Counted from the stretch's first letter, positions 17,566 through 26,857 are shown. The stretch is DNA of 64,000 bases from Methylophilaceae bacterium 11 (GCA_000525025.1 JCKJ01000001.1:1612001-1676000), one strand, 5' to 3'. Translations and numbers: made by a program. The notes: generated from the letters alone by a model not told the origin.

Positions 17566-18708
17566 ATGCATGTTCAATCTTACAAACTGATGCAACATAT
17601 AAGCCACCTCATCTCTGGGGTGCTTTGTGTATGCTTAATCAGTGCAGCAATGTTTGCGCCCAGCGCACAGGCAGAGCGCTTAAAAGACATTACCTCTATT
17701 CAAGGCGTACGTAGCAACCAATTGATTGGTTACGGCTTGGTAGTAGGCTTGGATGGCACTGGCGACCAAACCACACAAACCCCTTTTACCGTGCAAAGTA
17801 TTATCAGCATGATGCAACAAATGGGTGTGAATTTACCACCCGGCACCAACCTGCAACTTAAAAATGTGGCTTCTGTGATGGTGACCAGCAGCCTGCCTGC
17901 ATTTGCACAACCTGGTCAAACCTTAGATATTACTGTCTCCTCTATGGGTAACGCCAAGAGCTTACGTGGCGGTACCTTATTGATGACACCCCTCAAAGGT
18001 GCTGACGGACAAATTTACGCCATTGCACAAGGTAACCTGGTGGTGGGCGGCGTAGGTGCTTCTGCCAATGGCACGCAAACACAAATCAATCACTTAAGCG
18101 TCGGTCGAGTGTCTGAAGGTGCTACCGTAGAGCGCGCCCTACCCAACCCTATCGCACAAAGCGGCAGCGTGAATTTAGAGTTAAAAGAAAGCGATTTCTC
18201 TACAGCGAGCATGGTGGTGGATGCGATTAACCGTCGTTTTGGCCAAAACACAGCGTTTGCAGAAGATGGCCGTGTGATTAAAGTGCGCACACCAGAAAAC
18301 ACTAACCGGGTTGCATTTCTAGCGTCTTTAGAGTCGATCAATGTCACACCGTCTGCTACGCCTGCCAAAATCATCTTGAATGCACGTACTGGCTCCGTAG
18401 TAATGAACAAGGCCGTGACATTAGACAGCTGCGCAGTTTCTCATGGCAATCTGTCTGTGGTCATTAACACTGCACCTGTCATCAGCCAACCTGGTGCATT
18501 CTCAGATGGCACAACGGTATCGACAGCGGTTTCACAAGTCGACATTACCAAAGAACCGGGCAAAGTATTGAAATTAAACAGTGGTGCCAATTTATCTGAT
18601 GTGGTCAAAGCATTGAATGCGATTGGCGCGACCCCGCAAGACCTGTTAGCCATATTGCAAGCCATGAAAGCGGCTGGTGCATTGCGTGCGGAACTTGAGA
18701 TTATCTAA
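17566..18708 (+). CDS. flgI: FlgI, P-ring protein
   Basis: Periplasmic P-ring subunit, 380 residues including a Sec signal peptide (hydrophobic about 17-33, cleavage near AQA-ERLKD). The mature N-terminus ERLKDITSIQGVRSNQLIGYGLVVGLDGTGDQT is the family hallmark. AAGGA precedes the start; its assembly depends on FlgA encoded at 11407-12177. Confidence 0.96.
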   Translation: MHVQSYKLMQHISHLISGVLCVCLISAAMFAPSAQAERLKDITSIQGVRSNQLIGYGLVVGLDGTGDQTTQTPFTVQSIISMMQQMGVNLPPGTNLQLKNVASVMVTSSLPAFAQPGQTLDITVSSMGNAKSLRGGTLLMTPLKGADGQIYAIAQGNLVVGGVGASANGTQTQINHLSVGRVSEGATVERALPNPIAQSGSVNLELKESDFSTASMVVDAINRRFGQNTAFAEDGRVIKVRTPENTNRVAFLASLESINVTPSATPAKIILNARTGSVVMNKAVTLDSCAVSHGNLSVVINTAPVISQPGAFSDGTTVSTAVSQVDITKEPGKVLKLNSGANLSDVVKALNAIGATPQDLLAILQAMKAAGALRAELEII

Positions 18709-18710
18709 CC

Positions 18711-19655
18711 ATGATAGACGGCGCAGACTTAACCGGAAAAGTAGCGTTTGATGCCAACGGCTTGAATCAACTCAAGCGCGCGGCCAAAGAAAACTCGCCC
18801 GAAGCACTCAAAGCCGTTGCCAAGCAGTTTGAATCTGTACTGATGAACATGATGCTGAAAAGCATGCGCGATGCCAACCCGCAAGATGGTGCGTTTGATA
18901 ACGAGCAAAGCAAGATGTTTACTTCGATGCTCGACCAACAATTGAGTAGCAATTTAAGCGCAAAAGGCTTGGGGCTTGCCGACGTGTTGGTGCGCCAACT
19001 GAGCAAAACCACACAAACAGCAGTGGATAATGTAGGTCAGATGTTAGAGAAAGTGCCCGCCTCTGCCAGCGATTTAGTGGACAGCCTGATTGCACCACAT
19101 TTATCGAATTCCACAAATAAAAAAACTAACGCAGTCACGCCAACCGATAGTACAGAAAAACCAGCCAAAAGCAGCAGTATCGGTGAAAGAGTCACAGAAA
19201 GCATCTCAGGCTTTTTAAAAGAAATGGTGCAACATGCCAAAGCTGCAAGTCGTAGCACGGGCATGCCATCACATTTAATGCTAGGTCAAGCTGCATTAGA
19301 AACCGGTTGGGGCAAAAAAGAAATCAAAGCAGCGGATGGCACACCCAGCTATAACTTGTTTGGTATTAAAGCCACTGGCAACTGGCAAGGTAAAGTAGTA
19401 GAAGCCACCACCACAGAATATATCAATGGGGTAAAACAAAAACGTATTGAAAAATTTAGAGCTTATGACAATTACGCAGAATCTTTTAAAGACTTTGCCA
19501 ACATGATGAAGAGCAATCCGCGTTACCAACAAGTAGTGGCGAATACGCACAATGTTGAACACTATGCACAGGCCATGCAAAACGCTGGTTACGCGACAGA
19601 CCCTGCTTATGCGAAGAAGTTAAGCAGCGTGATTCAGAAAATTATGTCTACTTAA
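18711..19655 (+). CDS. flgJ: FlgJ, rod cap with muramidase (glucosaminidase) domain
   Basis: Bifunctional rod-assembly protein, 314 residues. The N-terminal rod-binding region (AKQFESVLMNMMLKSMRDANP about 37-57) is followed by a Ser/Thr-rich linker and a C-terminal glucosaminidase domain (about 170-314) with PSHLMLGQAALETGWGKKEI containing the catalytic Glu, and YNLFGIKA. It starts 2 bp after the flgI stop. Confidence 0.95.
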   Translation: MIDGADLTGKVAFDANGLNQLKRAAKENSPEALKAVAKQFESVLMNMMLKSMRDANPQDGAFDNEQSKMFTSMLDQQLSSNLSAKGLGLADVLVRQLSKTTQTAVDNVGQMLEKVPASASDLVDSLIAPHLSNSTNKKTNAVTPTDSTEKPAKSSSIGERVTESISGFLKEMVQHAKAASRSTGMPSHLMLGQAALETGWGKKEIKAADGTPSYNLFGIKATGNWQGKVVEATTTEYINGVKQKRIEKFRAYDNYAESFKDFANMMKSNPRYQQVVANTHNVEHYAQAMQNAGYATDPAYAKKLSSVIQKIMST

Positions 19656-19693
19656 GCGGTGATAATGCATGTAATAAAAAAACCAATGTGCAT

Positions 19694-19720
19694 TAAAGTT
19701 TTGAAAGATAGTGCCGTTAG
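19694..19720 (+). promoter_or_regulatory. Sigma-28 (FliA) promoter for flgK-flgL
   Basis: TAAAGTTT (19694-19701), an 11-bp spacer and GCCGTTAG (19713-19720) match the FliA consensus almost perfectly. It lies 30 bp before the flgK start, so flgK and flgL can be transcribed late, separately from the rod and hook genes. Confidence 0.88.
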
Positions 19721-19750
19721 GCAACTTATGAGGACTAAAAGGACCATATC

Positions 19751-21709
19751 ATGGCTTCCAATATATTAAGTATCGGCAAGAGCGCACTTAACGCTGCGCA
19801 AATTGGGCTCAGCACCACTGGGCATAACATTGCCAATGCCTCTACGCCTGGCTATTCCCGTCAAATAGTGGTGCAAGCAGCAGCGCAAGCACAGAACTTT
19901 GGTTATGGGTTTATCGGCCAAGGTGCAGAAGTCACTGGCGTAACACGCGTGTATAACGAGATTCTTGCTCGCCAAATGATTAGCTTGCAATCAACCAGTG
20001 CAGCTTATACCACCTATGGCAATCAACTGAATGCGATTGACAACATGCTGTCGGATGAGGCCTCTGGATTAAATCCGGCCATGAACGATTTCTTTGCCAG
20101 CGTACAGGCATTAGCATCTAAACCGAATGACATTCCAACACGACAAACCATGCTGTCCAATGCACAGTCATTGGTTAGCCGTTTAAATAGTATGGATAGC
20201 CGCCTGAATGAAATTGAACAGGGCGTGAATAACCAATTGGTCTCCAGTGTCAATTTGGTCAACAACTACGCCAAACAAATTGCCAGCCTCAACGATATTA
20301 TTGAGCAATCGATCAGCACGACAGGTAATGTGCCGAATGATTTAATGGATCAGCGCGACCAGTTGATTTCTGAATTAAGCAAACAGATTAAAACCACGGT
20401 TGTACAGCAAAACCAAGGCACATATAACGTTTTTATAGGCAATGGCTTACCTTTGGTTGTTGGAGAAGACACTTATAATCTAGTCACAACCACTTCGCCA
20501 ACAGACCCATCACGCATCGAAGTTGGATATCAAAGCGCATCTAAAGTCACTGTATTAGGTGCATCCAATTTATCTGGTGGTGCAATAGGCGGTTTGATAC
20601 AGTTCAGAAGTGAATCACTCGACCAAGTGCAAAACCAAATTGGCCAAATTGCTGTGGCATTGGCAGGTGCGTTCAATACACAACATGCGCAAGGTTTAGA
20701 CCGAAACGGTGACCCAGGTGGCATTTTGTTTAACATTCCTGTGCCCGTTGCCACAAGCAGCAGCGCAAACACCAGCAATGGCGAGTTAAGTGCACAAATT
20801 GTGGACCCAAGCTTGGTGACAAGTAGTGACTATCGCGTGCAGTACGATGGTAGTAATTATAAAATTACGCGCTTGAGCGATCAAACCTCTCAAACGTTTG
20901 CTAGCTTACCGCTAACCATAGATGGCTTAACTATCTCGCAAGCGAGTGGTACAAATAATACGGGTGATGACTTTTTAATCCGCCCGACTGCGAATGCAGC
21001 AGCTACGATGTCATTAGCCATTACCGATGTGAACAAACTGGCAGTGGGTAGCCCAGTATTGAACCCGACATTAGGGGTTGGCAATACAGGTACTGGTGCC
21101 ATTAGTGCAGCAAAAGTGGATGGCACTTATGCAAGTAGCCCACTCAGCACAGCGCTTAACTTTACCTATACCAGTGGTTTACCAAGCACACTCACACTAG
21201 CACCTTCTACATTACCGGTGACTGTGACTTATGGTGGCGTTAGCACCACCTACCCTGCTGGCGCGCCTATCACTTATACCAGTGGTGCAACCATATCCGT
21301 CGCAGGAACTAGTTTTGCAATTTCCGGCGCGCCTGCCAATGGCGATCAATTCAATATTGCACCAGGTACAAGCACAGGCAGTGCTGACAACCGTAATGGC
21401 TTATTGTTAGCTGGGTTGCAAACCGCCGGCAATGTGGCGATGACAGGCTCCACGAGCAAGAACACGTTTACCACTGCATTCTCACAAGCGGTGAGCAGCG
21501 TTGGTAATAAAACACGTGAACTCAAAGTCACTGGCGAAGCAGAAACCAAAGCATTGGCACAAGCTACAGCGGCGATGCAATCTGAGTCTGGTGTAAACCT
21601 AGATGAAGAAGCCACTAACTTGATTCGTTACCAACAAGCGTATCAAGCAGCGGGCAAAATGATGCAAATTGCGAGTGATTTATTTGATGTATTACTGCAA
21701 ATCGGCTAA
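19751..21709 (+). CDS. flgK: FlgK, hook-filament junction protein HAP1
   Basis: First hook-associated protein, 652 residues. N-terminal SALNAAQIGLSTTGHNIANASTPGYSRQ and C-terminal NLDEEATNLIRYQQAYQAAGKMMQIASDLFDVLLQI are the coiled-coil D0 regions; the middle is a large Thr/Ser-rich exposed region, longer than in enteric FlgK (about 550). Late gene under the sigma-28 site just upstream; exported with help of FlgN. Confidence 0.95.
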   Translation: MASNILSIGKSALNAAQIGLSTTGHNIANASTPGYSRQIVVQAAAQAQNFGYGFIGQGAEVTGVTRVYNEILARQMISLQSTSAAYTTYGNQLNAIDNMLSDEASGLNPAMNDFFASVQALASKPNDIPTRQTMLSNAQSLVSRLNSMDSRLNEIEQGVNNQLVSSVNLVNNYAKQIASLNDIIEQSISTTGNVPNDLMDQRDQLISELSKQIKTTVVQQNQGTYNVFIGNGLPLVVGEDTYNLVTTTSPTDPSRIEVGYQSASKVTVLGASNLSGGAIGGLIQFRSESLDQVQNQIGQIAVALAGAFNTQHAQGLDRNGDPGGILFNIPVPVATSSSANTSNGELSAQIVDPSLVTSSDYRVQYDGSNYKITRLSDQTSQTFASLPLTIDGLTISQASGTNNTGDDFLIRPTANAAATMSLAITDVNKLAVGSPVLNPTLGVGNTGTGAISAAKVDGTYASSPLSTALNFTYTSGLPSTLTLAPSTLPVTVTYGGVSTTYPAGAPITYTSGATISVAGTSFAISGAPANGDQFNIAPGTSTGSADNRNGLLLAGLQTAGNVAMTGSTSKNTFTTAFSQAVSSVGNKTRELKVTGEAETKALAQATAAMQSESGVNLDEEATNLIRYQQAYQAAGKMMQIASDLFDVLLQIG

Positions 21710-21735
21710 AGACGTCGTAGCAAAAAGGAAACAAT

Positions 21736-22650
21736 ATGCGTATTAGCACCAACACTTTATTTGATAGCGGCATTCAAAAGATTACAGGCTTGCAGTCTGA
21801 TCAAGCGCGCTTGCAAGGTCAAATTTCTACCGGAAAGCGCTTTACAACGCCTTCGGATGATCCTGTAGCCGCAGCACGCGTGCTTGAGATTTCGCAGCAA
21901 AAAGAAATGAATGCAACCTACGCAAATGTGCGTACCGTGGCTAAAACGAATTTAGAAACCATAGAAGCTAACTTAACTAACATCACCAATTTAATGGTGG
22001 CCGCACAATCTACATTGGTTGGCGCAGGCAATGGTGCTTACTCTAATTTGGAACGCAGTTTTGTGGCAACAGATCTCAAAAACTCGCTGGAAGCACTAGT
22101 AGGCATGGCTAACGGTAAAGATGCTTATGGCAACTACCTATTTTCTGGTTTTAAATCTGAAACCGCACCGTTTACGGCCAACACCACCGGCGCAACTTAT
22201 AATGGTGATAGCAATGTACAGCAACTGCAAGTAGATTCACAGCGCCTGATGGATGTGAGCGTCAGCGGTAGTCAGTTGTTCTTAGCCAATGGGAATGACG
22301 TGTTTGCCACGCTCAATGATATCGTCAACTTACTCAACACGCCGATTACAGATGCCACTACCCAAGCCAATTTTTCTAATGGTTTGGCTACAGCCATTAC
22401 TAAAATGCAATCGTCTGTAGACAACATCATGAATGTACGCGCTAGCGTGGGTTCTAAACTCAATGAATTAGACAACTTGGATATCTCTGGGCAAGACCGT
22501 GATTTGCAATATGCAAGCTCACTGTCAGACATTCAAGATTTAGATTACGCGGAAGCGCTGTCTGAGTTCTCTAAAAATCAAACCATTATGGAAGCGGCGC
22601 AGAAGTCATTCTCTTCTACCGCGCAACTCTCGTTGTTTGATTTTATTTAG
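21736..22650 (+). CDS. flgL: FlgL, hook-filament junction protein HAP3
   Basis: Second junction protein, flagellin-like, 304 residues. N-terminal MRISTNTLFDSGIQKITGLQSDQARLQGQISTGKRFTTPSDDPVAAARVLEI is characteristic and the C-terminal helix ends SSTAQLSLFDFI. It follows flgK by 26 bp with AAAGGAAA as ribosome site, so it should share the flgK promoter. Confidence 0.95.
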   Translation: MRISTNTLFDSGIQKITGLQSDQARLQGQISTGKRFTTPSDDPVAAARVLEISQQKEMNATYANVRTVAKTNLETIEANLTNITNLMVAAQSTLVGAGNGAYSNLERSFVATDLKNSLEALVGMANGKDAYGNYLFSGFKSETAPFTANTTGATYNGDSNVQQLQVDSQRLMDVSVSGSQLFLANGNDVFATLNDIVNLLNTPITDATTQANFSNGLATAITKMQSSVDNIMNVRASVGSKLNELDNLDISGQDRDLQYASSLSDIQDLDYAEALSEFSKNQTIMEAAQKSFSSTAQLSLFDFI

Positions 22651-22654
22651 TCCG

Positions 22655-22672
22655 ATTTAAGCTAGCTTAAAT
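22655..22672. repeat. 18-bp perfect palindrome between flgL and modC
   Basis: ATTTAAGCTAGCTTAAAT reads the same on both strands and lies where flgL (+) and modC (-) converge, covering the modC stop codon. No T-run follows on either side, so a simple intrinsic terminator is doubtful; a bidirectional stem is possible. Confidence 0.4.
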
Positions 22673-23311
22673 AGCTGCGTGCACCTTTCCATGTGCAATA
22701 TGCATCACATGGTCTGTTAACTGCGTAATTTCGTCCATGGAATGGCTAACATAAATCATGGGAATCTCTACCTCTTCGGCCACGCGCTTTAAATAAGGCA
22801 AAATTTGGCTTTTCAAGCGTTTATCGAGCGAGGCCAGCGGTTCATCCAGCATCAATAAACGTGGTTTGCTCATTAAAGCCCTGCCTAGTGCCACGCGCTG
22901 TTTCTCACCGCCAGATAATTGATAAGGCTTTTGCCTTAACAAACTACCCAACTCTAATAGAGCAGTAATTTCCTCCAAGCCTTTTTGCTGTGCGGCGGAT
23001 TCAAACCGGTGCGCGCCATAGCGTAAGTTTTTTTCTACAGACAAATGGGGGAACAAGCGATGATCTTGAAACACCAGCCCGATTTGGCGCTGATGAATGG
23101 GTGTGTCTATCTTTTGCTGCGCATCAAACAAGGCAACACCATCAATCACAATACGACCACTGTCCGGGTGTGCAATGCCGGCGATCACGTTTAATAGCGT
23201 TGATTTTCCGGCACCAGAAGGCCCAAATAGCGCAGTGACTCGGTGCGTGAGCGCAACATGCGCATCCAGCTTAAAACGCTTTCTACTGAGTGTGGCGACA
23301 ATCTCAATCAT
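22667..23311 (-). CDS. modC: ModC, molybdate ABC transporter ATPase lacking the TOBE domain
   Basis: ATP-hydrolysing subunit of the molybdate importer. Walker A GPSGAGKST, Q-loop VFQDHRLFPHLSV, signature LSGGEKQRVALGRAL, Walker B LLMLDEP and the H-loop His (YVSHSMDE) are all present. I choose the ATG at 23311, which overlaps the end of modB by 8 bp and gives 214 residues; the frame is open to 23356 inside modB. The protein stops right after the ATPase domain, whereas the E. coli type ModC (about 350 residues) carries a C-terminal molybdate-binding TOBE domain, so this is a short form. Confidence 0.9.
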   Translation of the reverse strand: MIEIVATLSRKRFKLDAHVALTHRVTALFGPSGAGKSTLLNVIAGIAHPDSGRIVIDGVALFDAQQKIDTPIHQRQIGLVFQDHRLFPHLSVEKNLRYGAHRFESAAQQKGLEEITALLELGSLLRQKPYQLSGGEKQRVALGRALMSKPRLLMLDEPLASLDKRLKSQILPYLKRVAEEVEIPMIYVSHSMDEITQLTDHVMHIAHGKVHAAI

Positions 23312-24014
23312 CTTGATGCTCAATATGTCGATTGGCTTTGCGTTCGAGCTTTTCACTTAACATTAAAGCCCCTAGCGCCAGCAACAAACTCAAAATCACC
23401 AATCTCAACGCCGGAATATCGCCATCCGGCACTTGTGTGTAAGTGTAAATAGCCAATGGCAGCGTGCGCGTTTCCCCTTCGATATTACCCACAAAGGTAA
23501 TGGTCGCGCCAAACTCTCCCAAGCTACGGCTAAATGCCAGAATCAGCCCGGTAATGATGCCCGGCAACGCCAAAGGCAAGGTAATGGTGAAGAACACACG
23601 CAAGGGATGCGCGCCCAAAGTTTGGGCTGCAATCTCCAATTGTCGATCGACCTGTGCGATGCCTTGGCGCGCAGCACGTACCAAAAGCGGAAACGCCATG
23701 ACCGCCGATGCGACCACCGCCCCCACCCAAGTAAAAGCTAAGCTGATGCCAAAATACTCGTATAAATACTTGCCAATCCATCCCTGCCGGCCCAACAGTA
23801 CCAGCAAGATAAAGCCTGGCACCACGGGTGGCAGCACCATAGGCAAATGTACCAAACTATCTAATAGTGATTTTCCGTAAAAAGACTTACGTGCTAGCAA
23901 CCATGCTGTGGCAATCGCTGGAATGCTGATGACAAGCACACAAAAAATTGCTACTTTCAACGAAAGTAGCAATATGGTGAGTTCTGCAGGCGTAAACTTA
24001 ACCAGCTCTAACAT
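23304..24014 (-). CDS. modB: ModB, molybdate ABC transporter permease
   Basis: Inner-membrane permease of the molybdate importer, 236 residues, with about five hydrophobic segments and the ABC permease EAA loop (AAQTLGAHPLRVFFTITLPLALPGI, about 128-152) that docks on ModC. The following segment RSLGEFGATITFVGNI is the ModB signature. It lies between modA and modC in the usual order and overlaps modC. Confidence 0.94.
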   Translation of the reverse strand: MLELVKFTPAELTILLLSLKVAIFCVLVISIPAIATAWLLARKSFYGKSLLDSLVHLPMVLPPVVPGFILLVLLGRQGWIGKYLYEYFGISLAFTWVGAVVASAVMAFPLLVRAARQGIAQVDRQLEIAAQTLGAHPLRVFFTITLPLALPGIITGLILAFSRSLGEFGATITFVGNIEGETRTLPLAIYTYTQVPDGDIPALRLVILSLLLALGALMLSEKLERKANRHIEHQDD

Positions 24015-24077
24015 CTATGTTGTATATCCTGCCATTGATCAAAATATCCGACTGTTGTCTCGAAAAAAATTACCCGT

Positions 24078-24854
24078 TTATTTTGCAAGTACTGTAAACC
24101 CATATTTGGTAAACACGGCGTGCGCCTGAGGCGAACTCAAGTAACGATAAAACCCAACGGCATTGCTACTAGCACCTACCACCAAGCCTAACGGATACAC
24201 AATCGGCTCATGGCTGGATTCCGGAAACTTAGCCACAATCTCCACTTTATCTGAAATGTTCGCATCTGTCTCATAGACGATACCTGCATCACACTCGCCA
24301 CGCTCTACCAGCACCAGCGCAGAACGCACATCTTGTGTACCAACCAATTTGGGTTCAAGCGATGACCACCAAGTTAAAGCGGTTAAACTTTGTTTAGCGT
24401 AAATACCCACTGGCACGGATGCAGGATCTCCAGTGCACAGCTTGCCAGAAAAGGCCGCAGCAATATCAAAGCCCTTTTCCATATTCACTTTAAAGCGTTT
24501 ACCTGTTGGCGCAATCAATACCAGCTGATTACCCAATAAGTTAACTTGTGTATTGGCTTGTATCAATTTTTTGTTTTGCAGGTATTGCATCCACTGCGTA
24601 TCGGCAGAAATAAAAATATCTGCAGGCGCCCCCTTTTCAATCTGCTTAGCCAATGCAGACGAAGCCGCAAATGAAGTACGTATCTCCGTTTGATTAGCCG
24701 TATTCTCTTGCTCGTATTGCTTAGCGATTTGGCTAATCACATTGGTTAAGCTGGCGGCAGCAAACACCTTGATTGAGTCATCTGCATAGGCAACACGCAT
24801 TGGCATCCATGCAGATACACATAAACTGACTAAAACTGCTAATTGCTTAATCAT
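24078..24854 (-). CDS. modA: ModA, periplasmic molybdate-binding protein
   Basis: Substrate-binding protein of the molybdate importer. The start at 24854 follows GAGGTG and gives 258 residues beginning MIKQLAVLVSLCVSAWMPM, a Sec signal, with the mature start near ADDSIKVFAAASL. Typical ModA motifs are FAASSALAKQIEKGAPADIFISAD and DAGIVYETDA. An upstream ATG at 24890 would overlap the porin stop and lacks a ribosome site. The gap to the porin gene is 25 bp, consistent with one operon. Confidence 0.94.
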   Translation of the reverse strand: MIKQLAVLVSLCVSAWMPMRVAYADDSIKVFAAASLTNVISQIAKQYEQENTANQTEIRTSFAASSALAKQIEKGAPADIFISADTQWMQYLQNKKLIQANTQVNLLGNQLVLIAPTGKRFKVNMEKGFDIAAAFSGKLCTGDPASVPVGIYAKQSLTALTWWSSLEPKLVGTQDVRSALVLVERGECDAGIVYETDANISDKVEIVAKFPESSHEPIVYPLGLVVGASSNAVGFYRYLSSPQAHAVFTKYGFTVLAK

Positions 24855-24879
24855 GAAATCACCTCTGTCTTCATTTGTA

Positions 24880-26409
24880 TTAAAACGCACTCACAGAAAT
24901 CTGTGTATAAAAGAAATCTGAATCATCACGACGCTCAGGATCCGTCAATTGCGATGTGGTCTCGGTAAAATCACCTGCCCAAAAATGCGCATAGCCCATA
25001 CCAACATTGACATACTTCCCCACCGGGAAGCGCGCAAGCAAATCAAATTCTTTGCCTAAATTTTTACCGCTCCTACCCGTGGTATCTCTTAGATTACCGC
25101 CTGCATTCCAGCGATCTTTTGCACTGTCCAGACGATACCAACCAAAGCCGGTATCCATTTTTAAACCGGGCAACCAAGTGACTACAGGTTCAAACTCCAA
25201 ACGCACTTTGGGTGTTCTAATATTTTCCATCTGGATGTAGTCATTGTTCGACCATGGCCTAGCAAAACCAAACAAACGTTCAAAACGCTCATTGCTGCCA
25301 TCTGTAGGTTGCTTATCACCACTTGCCACACCGTAAAATGCACTTAATCGCGGTTTCCAAGCATGTGTAAAGGTATAACCGATTTCTGCATTATAGGCAT
25401 ACGCATCATGATCTAACGCTTCAATAAACACACCAGCATTGCTAAGGCGATCCTGATGTCCCCATTGTTGAGCATAGCTTGCGTCATAGTCCCAACCAGT
25501 CTTTCCAACAACGCCATAAACCCGTAGGCCAGCGGTGTGAATTTCACGGTCAATTTTGGTATTGGCTGCAGCCGCCTTGCCGTTAGCGTCGTATTTCACT
25601 TTGCTGCCATCTTGCTTCAGCAATAGATAATAGGGCTGCAAGGTCACATATTCTGACCACCCACGCCAATCGCCAATCACACCATAAAAATCTTGTGAGT
25701 GATCGACTTCATCCAGCGCCGTAGATAATCGCTGCATTGGCTTCATGGCGAACACATCAACTTGCCAATCGTTCTTTTGTTGCCCAATGGTGGCACGTAC
25801 ACCCTGAAAATTGTTCGTGGTATTACGCCACTCGTTACGGGATAGCAAACGACGGTCTAAATACTCAAAGGCCTGACGACCGGCTTTAATGCTGACGGTG
25901 CGCGCATTGCCCAAATCGTCTTTACCCAACGGGGTGTTATCAAAATACAGCTCTGCATAGGCTTGAATCGGCTCTGCATAATTGATATCACGTGTATCAA
26001 ACTCACGTGTAAATTGGCTATGGTTGCGACGTGCATCTTCCACCTCTATGGCAAAGCGCAATGGATCCAAAATATTCTTCACACCCAGATAGCCACGTGT
26101 TCTTAACAAAAATGGCTCATCAATACTGTCACGAGAACGCCGGAAATCATTGTCACGGTATTCGTAACGAAACCGGTAATCCAACCCAACATCTAGCCAA
26201 TCCACATCGGCAAATGTGTCATAGTCTTTTAACCATGTTTTGTTCAACTGTTTCACATAGCGTGGTGGCTCGGTATCGCGCAAGGTGCCATAACTTTTGC
26301 GCTCTACATAGTAACTAACTTTAGTATTGGTATCTTCTGCGTACAGTTGTGGTGTGAATACCCCACTTATACTCATGATCAGCATGCTCAAATAATGCGT
26401 TTTCCTCAT
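24880..26409 (-). CDS. Outer-membrane beta-barrel porin (alginate-export family) in the mod operon
   Basis: About 509 residues from the ATG at 26409, with a signal peptide (MRKTHYLSMLIMSISGVF... cleaved after QLYAE) and a C-terminal ending in Phe (FFYTQISVSAF) as in outer-membrane barrels. The repeated alternating segments (VDWLDVGLDYRFRYEYRDNDF, YLGVKNILDPLRFAIEVEDARR, LSAFYGVASGD) resemble the alginate-export (AlgE-like) porin family. Placed first in an apparent porin-modABC operon and directly downstream of a ModE-like palindrome. A longer start at 26442 is possible but would begin only 7 bp from the palindrome. Substrate is not known; molybdate passage is an inference from context. Confidence 0.82.
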   Translation of the reverse strand: MRKTHYLSMLIMSISGVFTPQLYAEDTNTKVSYYVERKSYGTLRDTEPPRYVKQLNKTWLKDYDTFADVDWLDVGLDYRFRYEYRDNDFRRSRDSIDEPFLLRTRGYLGVKNILDPLRFAIEVEDARRNHSQFTREFDTRDINYAEPIQAYAELYFDNTPLGKDDLGNARTVSIKAGRQAFEYLDRRLLSRNEWRNTTNNFQGVRATIGQQKNDWQVDVFAMKPMQRLSTALDEVDHSQDFYGVIGDWRGWSEYVTLQPYYLLLKQDGSKVKYDANGKAAAANTKIDREIHTAGLRVYGVVGKTGWDYDASYAQQWGHQDRLSNAGVFIEALDHDAYAYNAEIGYTFTHAWKPRLSAFYGVASGDKQPTDGSNERFERLFGFARPWSNNDYIQMENIRTPKVRLEFEPVVTWLPGLKMDTGFGWYRLDSAKDRWNAGGNLRDTTGRSGKNLGKEFDLLARFPVGKYVNVGMGYAHFWAGDFTETTSQLTDPERRDDSDFFYTQISVSAF

Positions 26410-26448
26410 CCCTTGATTACCTATTGTTTTCGTTATTCCCATTTAATC

Positions 26449-26488
26449 ATAACTATCGCTATATTCAAATAGGAATAGCGATAGTTAT
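26449..26488. promoter_or_regulatory. ModE-like operator (14-bp inverted repeat)
   Basis: Perfect 14-bp inverted repeat ATAACTATCGCTAT at 26449-26462 and 26475-26488 with a 12-bp spacer. The core CGCTATATT...AATAGCG resembles the ModE box (CGnTATAT-N-ATAnCG form). It lies 40 bp upstream of the porin start and downstream of modE, where repression of porin-modABC by molybdate-loaded ModE is expected. Confidence 0.75.
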
Positions 26489-26515
26489 GGTTAAAAAGAG
26501 TGAAGTGAGGCGAGT

Positions 26516-26857
26516 TTATTTAAGTGCAGCGCTGATTTTTGTAAGCTCGGCTTGCGCGGCTAGTTGAGATTTCACGATTAAATCTCGATAGGATTTAAGA
26601 ATGGTTCGGCCAAATTCTGTGAGGTGCGCGCCCCCGCCGTGCGCGCCACCCGGAGAGCTATGAACCAAAGGCTCGGCAAAGCATTTATTCATTACATCGA
26701 CCAACTCCCATGCACGCCGATAAGACATTTTCATTTGTTTGGCGGCAGCAGAAATAGAACCAAACGCATCAATAGCCTCCAGTAAATCAGCCTTGCCTGG
26801 CCCCATGGCCACTTGGCTGCCAAAGCTAATACGAATTTTGAGTGCTGGCGTTGTCAT
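26516..26857 (-). CDS. modE: ModE-type regulator, DNA-binding domain only
   Basis: Winged helix-turn-helix regulator of molybdate uptake. From the ATG at 26857 it has 113 residues: the LysR-like HTH (AIDAFGSISAAAKQMKMSYRRAWELVDVMN, about 26-55) and the family segment SPGGAHGGGAHLTEFGRTIL. The open frame extends upstream to 26965 but that would overlap fliR and lacks family character. The C-terminal TOBE/Mop molybdate-binding domains of E. coli ModE (262 residues) are absent. A ModE-like palindrome lies just downstream. Confidence 0.88.
   Translation of the reverse strand: MTTPALKIRISFGSQVAMGPGKADLLEAIDAFGSISAAAKQMKMSYRRAWELVDVMNKCFAEPLVHSSPGGAHGGGAHLTEFGRTILKSYRDLIVKSQLAAQAELTKISAALK

Noticed and set aside
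22655-22672. Palindrome between flgL and modC as a firm terminator
   Set aside because: Symmetry is perfect but T-runs are missing; kept only as a low-confidence repeat.
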